Shown: positions 51,908 through 60,445 of the stretch, piece by piece
How positions within the stretch are numbered: the stretch's first letter is position 1
Layout of the letters: the number at the start of each line of letters is the position of its first letter
Assembly: GCA_035934555.1 (NCBI GenBank)
Contig: DASYXT010000115.1
Location: 29,680-93,679 of the forward strand
Length of the DNA: 64,000 bases
Reading direction: 5' to 3'
From: DASYXT01 sp035934555
GTDB taxonomy: Bacteria; Verrucomicrobiota; Verrucomicrobiia; Limisphaerales; UBA8199
The notes under the pieces: model-generated
The model's database searches: none
What the model was told of the DNA's origin: nothing
The model's input: only the letters and a program-made list of their open reading frames with translations
Position numbers and translations under genes: made by a program

Positions 51908-53917
51908 TCACGTCTGTGAGAAGGCTTTCGCAACGCTGGCGAAGAGTTGCTCCGCCATCAGGCGCGTTTGCTCTGGAAGATCGGATGTGGTTTTCATCTG
52001 GCGGATGTCGGCAGCGATTCGCCGGCCGACTCTTCGTTTGTTGAATTCGACTTTTACCACTTGGAAGGCCACCTCAACGCGTTTTGATAGGAGGTTCCCT
52101 GGAGGGAGGGGCGAGAGCGAGATGCCGAAGGCGGCAATTTCCTTTTCGTACGACGCCTTTACCCGCTCGACGTAAAACGCCTCAGGAAAGAGGTCCTCGA
52201 TGCTGAACTCTCTTCCTTGATGTCCTACGGCTTCACCAAGACCGAGTGCAGTCGCCCTCTGGGCCTTGTACTTTGGGAGCCAACTTTTAACCAGCTTCTC
52301 TCTGGAGGTGTTCCCGGCCAAATCATTATCAAAGAGGGCCACGACGTCGAGTTCCTGGCCGACCATGAAGATGGCGAGGTATGTTACTTCGGAAGCGCCC
52401 CCTGCTGGCGTGACCAGCACGTCCGGCGGCAACCCCTGCTTGCCGCAGCGTTTGAACAGGGCAGACAACTCTCCAATGATCCAATAGTCGTCGGCGCCTT
52501 CCAGAATGAGGTTCTGTTCTGCCACCAGCCAACTGCTGCGTCCTCCGATGCCTAGGGCGGCCTGGAGGACGAGCTTGGCGGCGGGGTGACTGGTGGTGAG
52601 ATCCTCGGAAACTACGGTGCCTTGATCCGTCTCGCTAATCACGCGGATGTTGTCGGGCTGTTGCAGGTCGATCATGAACGGCAAGTGCGTTGCGTAGATC
52701 AGGGTATTGCAGCTTGCGTACTCGGAGAGGCGCTCGAGCAGGTTGCGCTGGCCCTCCGGGTGAAGGTGAAGGCCTGGTTCGTCAAGGAGGATTACGGCGT
52801 TTTCGAACTTCCCCCTGGTCTCGTGCATTAGCATCAGGTCAAAAGAAAAGAACCATTGGAAACCCTTGGATCGTTCTTCGAGCCGAATAAGCGCGGTGTC
52901 CTTCATCCCCCTAACGAAGGTCATAAACTGGTAGCCATCCGTGCGGAACTGAACCTGATACCGGAGTTGCCCCCAATGCCCTTCGATTTTTCGGTTGAGG
53001 GTGGCCTCTGCGTCGCTGACGTCGTACTGGCGCTCCTCGCGGGCCTCTTCGTTTGTATTTCCGCCTTTCTTGTACTCGTTTTCAAAATCGAGCTCGGCCA
53101 AGGCCAAAATCGTGAGGAAGGTTTCATCGGCGGGCTGGAGGTCGTCACGATCCTTACGTTGTTTAATGGTGTCAAGTTTGGCGGTCCCGGAGAACGTCTG
53201 GTACTCGTCCATGTACACAAAGCTCGGGAGGTGCTGGATAATGAAATCGTGCGCCTTGCGTTGCATCGTGTTGGTGCTCTGGAGAGCGCGGGAAATCTCG
53301 TTTAGTTTGCCCGAGTACTGATTTCGGAAGTTGTGCTCGTTCTGGTGTTGCGGGTTCTGGTTGCTCCGAACCTGGAGTTTTCGGTCGTGCTCACCCCAGA
53401 GGTTGGGAAGTTCAGAGAAGCGCCCTTCGTGCGCAAGGCGGATGGCCTCGGAACGACACTCGTTCGCGGCTTTTTCGAATTCTGGGGACACCTGATTGGG
53501 CGTCGGCAATTCATTGCAAAGCTTGTCGATGTCGTTTGGGTGGACTTTCTCGGGAAAGATGCCTTGCGGGAACAGAACCTCAAATCGGCCCTTGTAGTCC
53601 TTGGTGACTTGGATGCGGTCCAGCGTGAAAGGTTGCTCGCCAAGTGTTTGGAGTTCCTTGATCTCCTCGGCCGCCAAAATGAACTCGGCGGTGCAAACAA
53701 CCTGTGATTCGGATCGGTCCCCGCGATAGCCCCGCGGCCACTCGCGCGGGATCGAATATGGTTCCGGTTTGAATGGATTGAATTTGTGTAATGCTTTTAG
53801 CAGCGATGTTTTTCCCGACTCGTTCTTTCCGACCAACACCGTCAAGTTTGAGACCTCCACCCAGCCGGAATCGAGGACGCACTTGTACTTCTGAATTTTG
53901 AATCGTGTGAGTTTCAT
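51908..53917 (-). CDS. OLD-family ATPase with C-terminal TOPRIM nuclease domain
   Basis: A 669-residue protein from ATG 53917 (MKLTRFKIQKYKC); the frame to 54007 adds sequence foreign to the family. It has an ABC-type ATPase: Walker A GKNESGKTS at 30-38, the signature-like RSKGFQWFFSF near 350, Walker B VILLDEPGLHLHPEG at about 376-390, and the switch His411 in ATHLPF. A long helical insert fills about 145-330. The TOPRIM domain has Glu473 (LILEGADDYW) and the acidic pair Asp530/Asp532 (ALFDNDLAG). OLD nucleases act in phage exclusion, and GajA of Gabija is a relative. No UvrD-type GajB helicase is nearby, so this is not a standard Gabija locus. It heads a four-gene operon. Confidence 0.9.
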   Translation of the reverse strand: MKLTRFKIQKYKCVLDSGWVEVSNLTVLVGKNESGKTSLLKALHKFNPFKPEPYSIPREWPRGYRGDRSESQVVCTAEFILAAEEIKELQTLGEQPFTLDRIQVTKDYKGRFEVLFPQGIFPEKVHPNDIDKLCNELPTPNQVSPEFEKAANECRSEAIRLAHEGRFSELPNLWGEHDRKLQVRSNQNPQHQNEHNFRNQYSGKLNEISRALQSTNTMQRKAHDFIIQHLPSFVYMDEYQTFSGTAKLDTIKQRKDRDDLQPADETFLTILALAELDFENEYKKGGNTNEEAREERQYDVSDAEATLNRKIEGHWGQLRYQVQFRTDGYQFMTFVRGMKDTALIRLEERSKGFQWFFSFDLMLMHETRGKFENAVILLDEPGLHLHPEGQRNLLERLSEYASCNTLIYATHLPFMIDLQQPDNIRVISETDQGTVVSEDLTTSHPAAKLVLQAALGIGGRSSWLVAEQNLILEGADDYWIIGELSALFKRCGKQGLPPDVLVTPAGGASEVTYLAIFMVGQELDVVALFDNDLAGNTSREKLVKSWLPKYKAQRATALGLGEAVGHQGREFSIEDLFPEAFYVERVKASYEKEIAAFGISLSPLPPGNLLSKRVEVAFQVVKVEFNKRRVGRRIAADIRQMKTTSDLPEQTRLMAEQLFASVAKAFSQT

Positions 53918-54313
53918 GATCGTGCCGGTTAACCGCACTTCGCCAACAGTGTGCATGTAAGCAGTTTGTGGCGGGTTTGGCGAGAGGGAGTTTCGTGGGG
54001 TCGTCAACTGGTTTCATCGAAGAAAAATTGCAGCCGCGTGCAGCTAGAGGGGGACTGCGTGCAGCTATACGCAACTCGTCTTTTCGGTCGGACCTTTTGT
54101 GCCGAAAACCGGGGTTAGGGTAGGGCGATTGAAAAACGGTCAACAGGTTTCTGCGGAAAAAATGTCTTATCCATGCGTGCTGCGGTCCGCTGGTGTCCCG
54201 CGCAGTCACAGGGCGTTTCGGGCGGCGGACGATCAGCCGAAATCCGGTGGTAGCGTTGGCATGTCAGCATTGACTCGACTCAGCGATGCCCGTGAACGCT
54301 ACACATCCTGAAT
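53918..54313. other. Upstream region of the OLD operon
   Basis: A 396-bp divergent gap between the OLD gene and the phage-type gene. It holds the 11-bp direct repeats described separately (54036-54067). A frame at 54099-54311 (MPKTGVRVGRLKNGQQVSAE start) ends 3 bp before the next gene but has no recognisable features and is not called. I see no clear terminator. Confidence 0.4.
54036..54067. promoter_or_regulatory. Paired 11-bp direct repeats, candidate operator
   Basis: GCGTGCAGCTA occurs at 54036-54046 and again at 54057-54067. The centre-to-centre distance is 21 bp, two helical turns, so both copies face the same side of the DNA. They lie 119-150 bp upstream of the OLD start codon in the divergent gap. 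Binding of a regulator is inference; no regulator gene is recognised in the operon. Confidence 0.35.
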
Positions 54314-54892
54314 ATGACGCCGCGCTGCCTGCGTGGTCCCGTGCGCGTGACGTGCTTGACGGAGCGGACGAATATTGTGTATATGACCGATGCTGCTACA
54401 GGCGTCGTGTCCGGGTATGCGACTCGTGAGCCGGTAGTCACGAACATGGTAACGGCGCTTGTGACGAACTTCTCTCCGGTCTTCATGACAAACGTCGTCC
54501 AGGTGCCGGTGACGAACTTGGTCGCGCGGCCCGAGGCTGAGGCGACAATTCAGGCGGCCGGGGGCGTGATAAATACCTTTGCGCCGGGCATTGGCAGCAT
54601 TGTGGCCCTGGCGCTCGGAGGCCTCTACCACGGCTACCGCCAGGTGCGGAATCGCAAGATCAACGAGGCGCTTGTCCAGGGCGTGGAGACGGCGCGAGCC
54701 ATGTTGACTACTACGGCGGCGGATGCGCAGTTCGTGAAGTGGCTCATGGACCACCAGAAGGAGGCTGGCGTGTTCAACACTGTCTCGGCGCTGGTGGAGC
54801 AGCTCAGCGACAATCCGGCGGCGAGGATGACGGCGCAGGAGATTTCTGCGCGGGTGAAGGGCGCGACCGGCACGGCGGTGAATGGGGCTTGA
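54314..54892 (+). CDS. Phage-type hypothetical protein (possible holin-region or tail-region product)
   Basis: A protein of up to 192 residues. The first 25 residues (MTPRCLRGPVRVTCLTERTN) look unlike the rest, so the start may be internal or the 5' end replaced. A Thr/Val/Asn-rich stretch (VVTNMVTALVTNFSPVFMTNVVQVPVTN) precedes a hydrophobic segment (FAPGIGSIVALALGGLYHG), then a basic YRQVRNRK and a helical C-terminus (FVKWLMDHQKEAGVFNTV). This looks like small membrane proteins from prophages, but no firm family is recognised. It is the only gene between the OLD operon and the tRNA. Confidence 0.55.
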   Translation: MTPRCLRGPVRVTCLTERTNIVYMTDAATGVVSGYATREPVVTNMVTALVTNFSPVFMTNVVQVPVTNLVARPEAEATIQAAGGVINTFAPGIGSIVALALGGLYHGYRQVRNRKINEALVQGVETARAMLTTTAADAQFVKWLMDHQKEAGVFNTVSALVEQLSDNPAARMTAQEISARVKGATGTAVNGA

Positions 54893-55029
54893 TCCTGTGT
54901 TGGCTGTGTTGGCCAGAGTCGTCAAAAGTAGCGCAAAGTCGCACTTGGTCGTATGAGCGGATTCGCAAGGAAAAAAGTGCATTCGCATCGTGTTTACCGG
55001 TGTGAAATGCAACTCCGCGAGACTTAAAT

Positions 55030-55106
55030 TGGCGCGCCCGTTGGGATTCGAACCCAAGACCCTCTGCTTAGAAGGCAGATGCTCTATCCAACTGAGCTAC
55101 GGGCGC
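55030..55106 (-). tRNA. tRNA-Arg(TCT): tRNA-Arg (anticodon TCT)
   Basis: A complete cloverleaf on the minus strand: acceptor GCGCCCG paired with CGGGCGC, D-arm with AGCTCAGTTGGATAGAGC, anticodon stem TCTGC/GCAGA around loop CTTCTAA (anticodon TCT), and T-arm GGGTTCGAATCCC. Discriminator G is followed by an encoded CCA (55030-55032). The 3' end faces the OLD operon and the phage-type gene, the usual orientation for an integration site. Confidence 0.97.
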
Positions 55107-55288
55107 ACTTGATTATCTTGCAAGGCTGAAGATGCTTTCCAGCTAGAATCTGATGCTGCTCTGCGATACTGGCAAGCGCATTTTGAACAACGATCGGTTT
55201 GCTGATAATATCCATCCAGATGCCAGGCCAATTCATTTGCGAAAATCGACAACCCGCAAATCAACGGGAATGGAACCCTGCCGCAGTG

Positions 55289-56623
55289 ATGAACTGCGGA
55301 GCGCGGACTTCAGTCGGCAGCAAGGTGCAATCGCGAAGCACCCTTGCGGATGTGGGCAGAGTTGCCATCCGGACATTGCTGCGGACTGAAGCTGAAGTCC
55401 GCGCTCCGCTAAACACGTGCGGCAGCTTGCTGGCCCTCGTCGTTCTGATTTGCGCCGAGCGACCGCTGCTCGCCGCCAACGACCACTGGGTCGCGACCTG
55501 GGCTTGTGGACCCCAGTTGACGGAAGCCCGGAATCTGCCTCCAGCGCCTCTCGCGGACAGCACGTTGCGGCAATTTGTTCATGTGACCCTGGGCGGCAAA
55601 CAATTGCGGGTGCGCTTTTCCAACGCATACGGTACCAACCCGGTCACTATCGACGCAGCGCACATTGCGTTAGCCACCGGTGCCGGCAGCGCCATGGGCG
55701 GGACGGTCGATCCAGCCACGGACAAAGCGCTCACGTTTCGCGGGGCTAAGTCGTTGACCATTCCCGCGGGCGAAGCGATTGTCTCGGACCCGCTGAAATA
55801 CCAATTACCCGCGCTGACCAATCTGGCCATCAGCATCTGCTTCGGAGCCATCTCGCCGACGACAATCACCGGGCATCCGGGTGCGCGCACCACGTCGTAC
55901 CTCCAGGCTGGCAAGGCCGTCGCCGCGCCGAGCATGGCGGGCGCAGCGACCACCGACCATTGGTATATCATCACTGGCGTTGATGTGCTGGCTGGCACGA
56001 ACGCTCAAGCGTTGGTGGTTCTGGGGGATTCGCTCACCGACGGGCGAGGCTCAACCACCGACGGCAACAACCGCTGGCCCGACGATTTGGCGCGACGGCT
56101 CGCGGCGCATCCAGCCACGGCAGATGTTGCGGTGGCCAATATGGGCATAGGTGGCAATGGTATTTTTGGCGGATTGGGCCCACCGGCCGAGGCGCGAATG
56201 GAGCGGGATGTGCTCGAGCAAAGCGGCGCGCGCTGGATGCTCATCTTTGAGGGTGTTAACGACATCGGCGGGGCCAGCGCGGACCGCAGCCCGGCTGTCG
56301 CGGCCAAGCTGATTGGCGCGTACAAACAATTCATTGCCAAAGCCCATGCGCGCAACCTGCGCGCGTACGGCGCAACCCTGACCCCCTTTGGCGGCAGTTT
56401 CTATTCTACGGCAGCGCACGAAACCGCCCGGCAGACAGTCAATGCGTGGATTCGGACCAATAACCTGTATGATGCAATCATCGATTTCGATGCGGTAGTG
56501 CGTGATCCGTTGACCCGCACTAATTTGGTGCCCGCATACGATTCCGGCGATCATCTGCATCTCAACCCGGCCGGCTACCAGGCCATGGCCAACGCAATCG
56601 ATTTATCTTTGTGCACGCGCTGA
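55289..56623 (+). CDS. Secreted SGNH/GDSL-family hydrolase
   Basis: An exported esterase-type enzyme. Blocks: GDSLTDG (nucleophile Ser; about 56028), GIGGNGIFGG (block II Gly), GVNDIGG (block III Asn), and DHLHLNPAGY (block V Asp-His). Signal-like sequence CGSLLALVVLICAERPLLAA lies at about 55420-55480. No ATG directly precedes it, and the nearest in-frame ATG (55289; another at 55220) lies just before repeat copy E, so translation must pass through the repeat or begin at a non-ATG codon. A beta-sandwich domain (about 55500-56000) precedes the SGNH core. It overlaps the GH53 gene by 13 bp. Confidence 0.85.
   Translation: MNCGARTSVGSKVQSRSTLADVGRVAIRTLLRTEAEVRAPLNTCGSLLALVVLICAERPLLAANDHWVATWACGPQLTEARNLPPAPLADSTLRQFVHVTLGGKQLRVRFSNAYGTNPVTIDAAHIALATGAGSAMGGTVDPATDKALTFRGAKSLTIPAGEAIVSDPLKYQLPALTNLAISICFGAISPTTITGHPGARTTSYLQAGKAVAAPSMAGAATTDHWYIITGVDVLAGTNAQALVVLGDSLTDGRGSTTDGNNRWPDDLARRLAAHPATADVAVANMGIGGNGIFGGLGPPAEARMERDVLEQSGARWMLIFEGVNDIGGASADRSPAVAAKLIGAYKQFIAKAHARNLRAYGATLTPFGGSFYSTAAHETARQTVNAWIRTNNLYDAIIDFDAVVRDPLTRTNLVPAYDSGDHLHLNPAGYQAMANAIDLSLCTR
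55296..55409. repeat. Dispersed palindromic element, copy E (family 1)
   Basis: A 114-bp element with GCGGAGCGCGG at the left and CCGCGCTCCGC at the right. The left core is GACTTCAGTC, the right core GACTGAAGCTGAAGTC, again a doubled core. It is open in the frame of the SGNH gene, and the putative signal peptide begins about 10 bp after its right end. Confidence 0.8.
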
Positions 56624-58401
56624 AATCCAAAACGCGCCTGGTGATCTCTTTCTGGGCAACGCTCGCCGCGCTGCTGCCCCCGCTCTGGCCTGGGCGCGCG
56701 CAATCGTCGTTCCAGCTTGCCGCGCTTGGCCCGCTCAGTGCCAGCCTGCTGGGAACCGATACCGTCAGCCTGGCCTGGCCCGGCGGAGCCGGCATTCGCC
56801 TGCAAAGCTCGGCCAATCTCACTCCAGGCTCCTGGCAGGATCTGGCCAACACCGTTGGGCTCAGCAATGCCTCCTTCGCGGCCGCAGCCCCCCGGATGTT
56901 TTACCGCCTCGCCGCCAGCGCGCTGGGGCCGGGTGTTCCACTGAACCTGGCTAATCTTGGCTTTGAGGCTGATGGCCAACCCGTTGCCAACCCCTCGGGC
57001 TGGACCACGATTGGCAACACCAACGCCTCGGCGGTGATTGCTACCGACGCCTATGCCGGAAACTTTTGTCTGCAGCACAGCAACTCGGCCTCCTACCAGG
57101 TTCAGACAAGTGTGCTGATTACGAATCTGCCTGACGGCATCTACCGGCTCGATGGCGTTGTCAAAAGCAGCGGCGGCCAAAACGCCTGCTTCCTCGCGGC
57201 CAACGAGCAGCGCACCAGCCTGCCGGCGCTCACCAATTGGACCGCCACCGTTGTGCGTGGCATTAACGTCACCAATGGCCAATGCCTCATTCAGCTTTCG
57301 TCCGAGGCCGCCGCGGGCGACTGGTGCCGGCTCGATTCCCTCAGCCTTACGAACGACAATCTGCCGTACAATTTCCTCAAAGGCGGTGACATCTCGGAGC
57401 TGACCTACGTCGAGCAAGGCGGCGGCAAGTTCTACGAAACCAACGGCGTCGAAACCGATTGCCTCCAGATTCTCAAGAATCACGGATTCAATATCGTGCG
57501 GCTGCGGCTGTACAATGATCCCGGGAATCCGGCGTACTCGCCTTCGAACCTGCTGCCGGCCGGCATTCAGAGCCCGACCAACATCCTGAACCTGGCCGCG
57601 CGCGCCAAAGCCCTCGGCCTGCAACTCGAACTGACTTTCTATTACAGCGATTACTGGACCAACGGGATTCCGCACGATTGGAGTGGTCTGTCCTTCGCGC
57701 AATTGACCAATGCGGTTTATGCGTTCACGACGAATTTCCTGTGGCAGATGCGGCAGCAAGGCACCACGCCCGAATATGTGTCACTGGGCAATGAAATCGG
57801 CGGCGGCATCCTGCTTCCCGCCGGTTCTTCGGCCAACTTTCCCCAATTGGCCCAACTGCTCAATGCGGGTTATGCTGCGGTAAAAGCGGTCTCACCTGCG
57901 ACGCAAGTGATTCTGCACATCGGTAACGTGGATGCGCCGACCGTGGAATGGTTTTTCGACCAATGTCTGAGCAACAATGTCTCGTGGGACATCATCGGCT
58001 GCTCTTATTACCCATTCTGGACTCATTTCACCTCCGAGCAGGCGCGGACCAACATTAACCAGTTCTTTCCCCTGTTCAACAAGCCGGTGCTGCTCATGGA
58101 AACCGGCTATAATTGGAGCACCAATGCCTGTGATGGCTATCCGGGGCAGTTGAGCAATAACGGGCCCGAGATTTACCCCAGCACGCCCGCCGGCCAGAAG
58201 AATTTTCTGCTGAAATGCTTTAATGACCTCAAACTAACTGCCGGCGGCCATTGCCTGGGCGACCTTTATTGGGACCCGATCTTCATTTGCGTGCCAGGCG
58301 AGGGCTGGCGATTGGGCGCGCGCAATGTGGTGGATAACACCACCCTGTTCGACTTTACAGGGCACGCGTTACCGGCGCTGGATGCCTTTCGTGATAATTG
58401 A
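56611..58401 (+). CDS. Secreted arabinogalactan endo-beta-1,4-galactanase (GH53)
   Basis: A 596-residue exported enzyme with GTG start 56611 and signal peptide (KSKTRLVISFWATLAALLPP). Residues about 30-105 are a small beta domain ending AAAPRMFYRLAA. A second beta domain (CBM-like; about 110-250) precedes the GH53 barrel (255-596). The catalytic acid/base is Glu395 (SLGNEIGGG) and the nucleophile Glu497 (LLMETGYNW). FLKGGDISELTYVEQGGGKFYE and HGFNIVRLRLYNDPG are family signatures. It cleaves beta-1,4-galactan side chains of pectin. It starts within the 3' end of the SGNH gene, so the two are coupled. Confidence 0.93.
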   Translation: MHALKSKTRLVISFWATLAALLPPLWPGRAQSSFQLAALGPLSASLLGTDTVSLAWPGGAGIRLQSSANLTPGSWQDLANTVGLSNASFAAAAPRMFYRLAASALGPGVPLNLANLGFEADGQPVANPSGWTTIGNTNASAVIATDAYAGNFCLQHSNSASYQVQTSVLITNLPDGIYRLDGVVKSSGGQNACFLAANEQRTSLPALTNWTATVVRGINVTNGQCLIQLSSEAAAGDWCRLDSLSLTNDNLPYNFLKGGDISELTYVEQGGGKFYETNGVETDCLQILKNHGFNIVRLRLYNDPGNPAYSPSNLLPAGIQSPTNILNLAARAKALGLQLELTFYYSDYWTNGIPHDWSGLSFAQLTNAVYAFTTNFLWQMRQQGTTPEYVSLGNEIGGGILLPAGSSANFPQLAQLLNAGYAAVKAVSPATQVILHIGNVDAPTVEWFFDQCLSNNVSWDIIGCSYYPFWTHFTSEQARTNINQFFPLFNKPVLLMETGYNWSTNACDGYPGQLSNNGPEIYPSTPAGQKNFLLKCFNDLKLTAGGHCLGDLYWDPIFICVPGEGWRLGARNVVDNTTLFDFTGHALPALDAFRDN

Positions 58402-58540
58402 GGCGCCTCTAGCCCGCGCTCTGCAGCGTTGAGACCGTGGCGCCGTTGACAATTGAGTCGCACCGCTGCGGGAATTGACATTGCCGCAGGTGGCGCATCC
58501 GGCTACAACGAGCCGGTGACGGCACCCGGCCGCACCCATC

Positions 58541-60427
58541 ATGAACGTAACTCTTAGCCGTCTGTTTCCTCTTCTGATATTTGCGACGGGCTTGAAGGCG
58601 GCGGAATGGCACGTGGCTTTGCGTGGCAACGATGCCGCGGCCGGCAGCGCCGTGGCCCCGCTGCGCACCATACAACGCGCGGCAGAGTTGGCCCAAGCGG
58701 GAGATGTCATCACCGTACATTGCGGGGTTTATCGCGAGCGCATCAACCCGCCGCGCGGCGGCACTTCCGAGAAGCAACGCATCGTCTATCGCGCTGCTCC
58801 CGGCGAGAAGGTCGAGATCAAAGGCTCGGAGGTCATCAAGGGCTGGGTCAAACTCCAGCAGGACACTTGGAAAGTTGAAATCCCGAATGCATTTTTCGGC
58901 AGCTTTAATCCCTACCAGGTGCTGCTTCAGGGCGACTGGTTCGATCCACGGGGACGGCAGCATCATCCTGGAGCGGTTTATCTCAACGGCCAGTGGTTGG
59001 CCGAAGCGGCCCGGCTGGAGGAAGTGCTCGAACCCGCGGGCGCGACGGGCCTGTGGTTCGGTCAGGTGGACCCGGACCACACCACAATCCGCGCCCAATT
59101 CAAAGGAGTGGACCCCAACCAACAACAGGTCGAGATTAACGTGCGCCAGACAGTTTTTTATCCGGACCGCCCTGGCCGCAATTTTATCACCGTGCGCGGC
59201 TTTGAGCTAAGCCAGGCAGCCACACCGTGGGCGCCGCCTACCGCCGAACAAATCGGCCTGCTCGGAACTCACTGGAGCAAAGGTTGGCTCATCGAAAGCA
59301 ATCGCATCAGCTACTCGGTGTGTTGCGGCATCGCCCTCGGCAAGTATGGCGATCAATGGGACAACACGTCGGCCAATACAGCCGAGGGGTATGTGAAAAC
59401 AATCCAACGCGCGCTGCAAAACGGCTGGGACAAGGAGACCGTCGGCCATCACCTTGTTCGGAACAACGTCATTTCGCATTGTGAACAGGCCGGCATCGTC
59501 GGCAGCCTCGGCGCCGCATTCAGCACCATCAGCGCCAACTCCATCCACGATATTCATGTCCGCGGCCTTTTTTCCGGAGCCGAGATGGCCGGGATAAAAA
59601 TCCACGCGGCGATTGACACCTGCATCTGCGGCAACCACATCTACCGCACCTGCCGCGGGCTCTGGTTGGACTGGATGGCACAGGGCACGAGCGTTTCGGG
59701 AAACTTGTTCCACGATAACGCAGGTGAAGACCTTTTCGTTGAGGTGGACCACGGCCCCTTCCTTGCGGATAACAACCTGTTCCTTTCCCGTACCAGCCTG
59801 CGCGATATGTCCGAGGGCGGCGCCTACGCCCATAACCTGTTCGCCGGCTTAATCACCACCAGCCCCGAGCCGTCGCGCTACACGCCCTTTCTCCTGGCCC
59901 ACTCAACCGCTGTCGCCGGGCTGGAAAAAATACAGGGCGGTGACGATCGCTTTTATAACAACCTGTTCCTGGGCAATGGCGCTACGTCGCCCGCGCGGGC
60001 CCAGCCGTCCACCCGTAACCGCGGCTGGGAGACCGGCTATGGTCTTGGCATTTATGACAATTGCGCGCTGCCCTTGCGCACTGGAGGCAATGTGTTTCTG
60101 GGCGGCGCACAACCGTCAGCCGATGAAACCGCATGCGTTAGCGAGAGCGCGCCGGCGGCCCAGGCACAGATTTTCGAGGACGGCCGCCGTTTCGTGCTAA
60201 GGCTCACCTCGAACCCGGTCTGGCGACGAGCACCCACCCAGCGGGTCACTACCGCGCTGCTCGGCCGAACCAAGGTGGCGGGTGTGCGATACGAAAACCC
60301 GGATGGTTCGCCGCTCCAAGTCAACCGGGATTACTTTGGAAAGAAGCGAAGCCGCGCTCATCCTTGCCCAGGGCCCTTCGAATCGCGTGGCGGAGTGCCC
60401 TCGACCTTCACCGTGTGGGGAGAATGA
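58541..60427 (+). CDS. Secreted right-handed beta-helix protein (pectate-lyase-like)
   Basis: A 628-residue exported protein. The signal is MNVTLSRLFPLLIFATGLKAAE. YHVALRGNDAAAGSAVAPLRTIQRAAELAQAGDVITV is the DUF1565-like opening seen in beta-helix lyases (core GSAVAPLRTIQ). Beta-helix turns recur through about 230-480 (GWLIESNRISYSVCCGIALG, HHLVRNNVISHCEQAGIVGSLGA, NSIHDIHVRGLFSG). The catalytic type, lyase or hydrolase, cannot be told; GH141-type fucosidases or pectate lyases are possible. It follows the GH53 gene at 140 bp and probably acts on the same polysaccharide. Confidence 0.8.
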   Translation: MNVTLSRLFPLLIFATGLKAAEWHVALRGNDAAAGSAVAPLRTIQRAAELAQAGDVITVHCGVYRERINPPRGGTSEKQRIVYRAAPGEKVEIKGSEVIKGWVKLQQDTWKVEIPNAFFGSFNPYQVLLQGDWFDPRGRQHHPGAVYLNGQWLAEAARLEEVLEPAGATGLWFGQVDPDHTTIRAQFKGVDPNQQQVEINVRQTVFYPDRPGRNFITVRGFELSQAATPWAPPTAEQIGLLGTHWSKGWLIESNRISYSVCCGIALGKYGDQWDNTSANTAEGYVKTIQRALQNGWDKETVGHHLVRNNVISHCEQAGIVGSLGAAFSTISANSIHDIHVRGLFSGAEMAGIKIHAAIDTCICGNHIYRTCRGLWLDWMAQGTSVSGNLFHDNAGEDLFVEVDHGPFLADNNLFLSRTSLRDMSEGGAYAHNLFAGLITTSPEPSRYTPFLLAHSTAVAGLEKIQGGDDRFYNNLFLGNGATSPARAQPSTRNRGWETGYGLGIYDNCALPLRTGGNVFLGGAQPSADETACVSESAPAAQAQIFEDGRRFVLRLTSNPVWRRAPTQRVTTALLGRTKVAGVRYENPDGSPLQVNRDYFGKKRSRAHPCPGPFESRGGVPSTFTVWGE

Positions 60428-60445
60428 ATTCGTGGCGCCCGGCTT

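Noticed and set aside
51908..53917. Complete Gabija system
   Set aside because: No UvrD/PcrA-like GajB gene lies next to the OLD gene, so it is called a lone OLD nuclease with other partners.
54099..54311. 70-codon frame upstream of the phage-type gene
   Set aside because: No domain, no ribosome-binding site and unusual composition; kept as unsupported.
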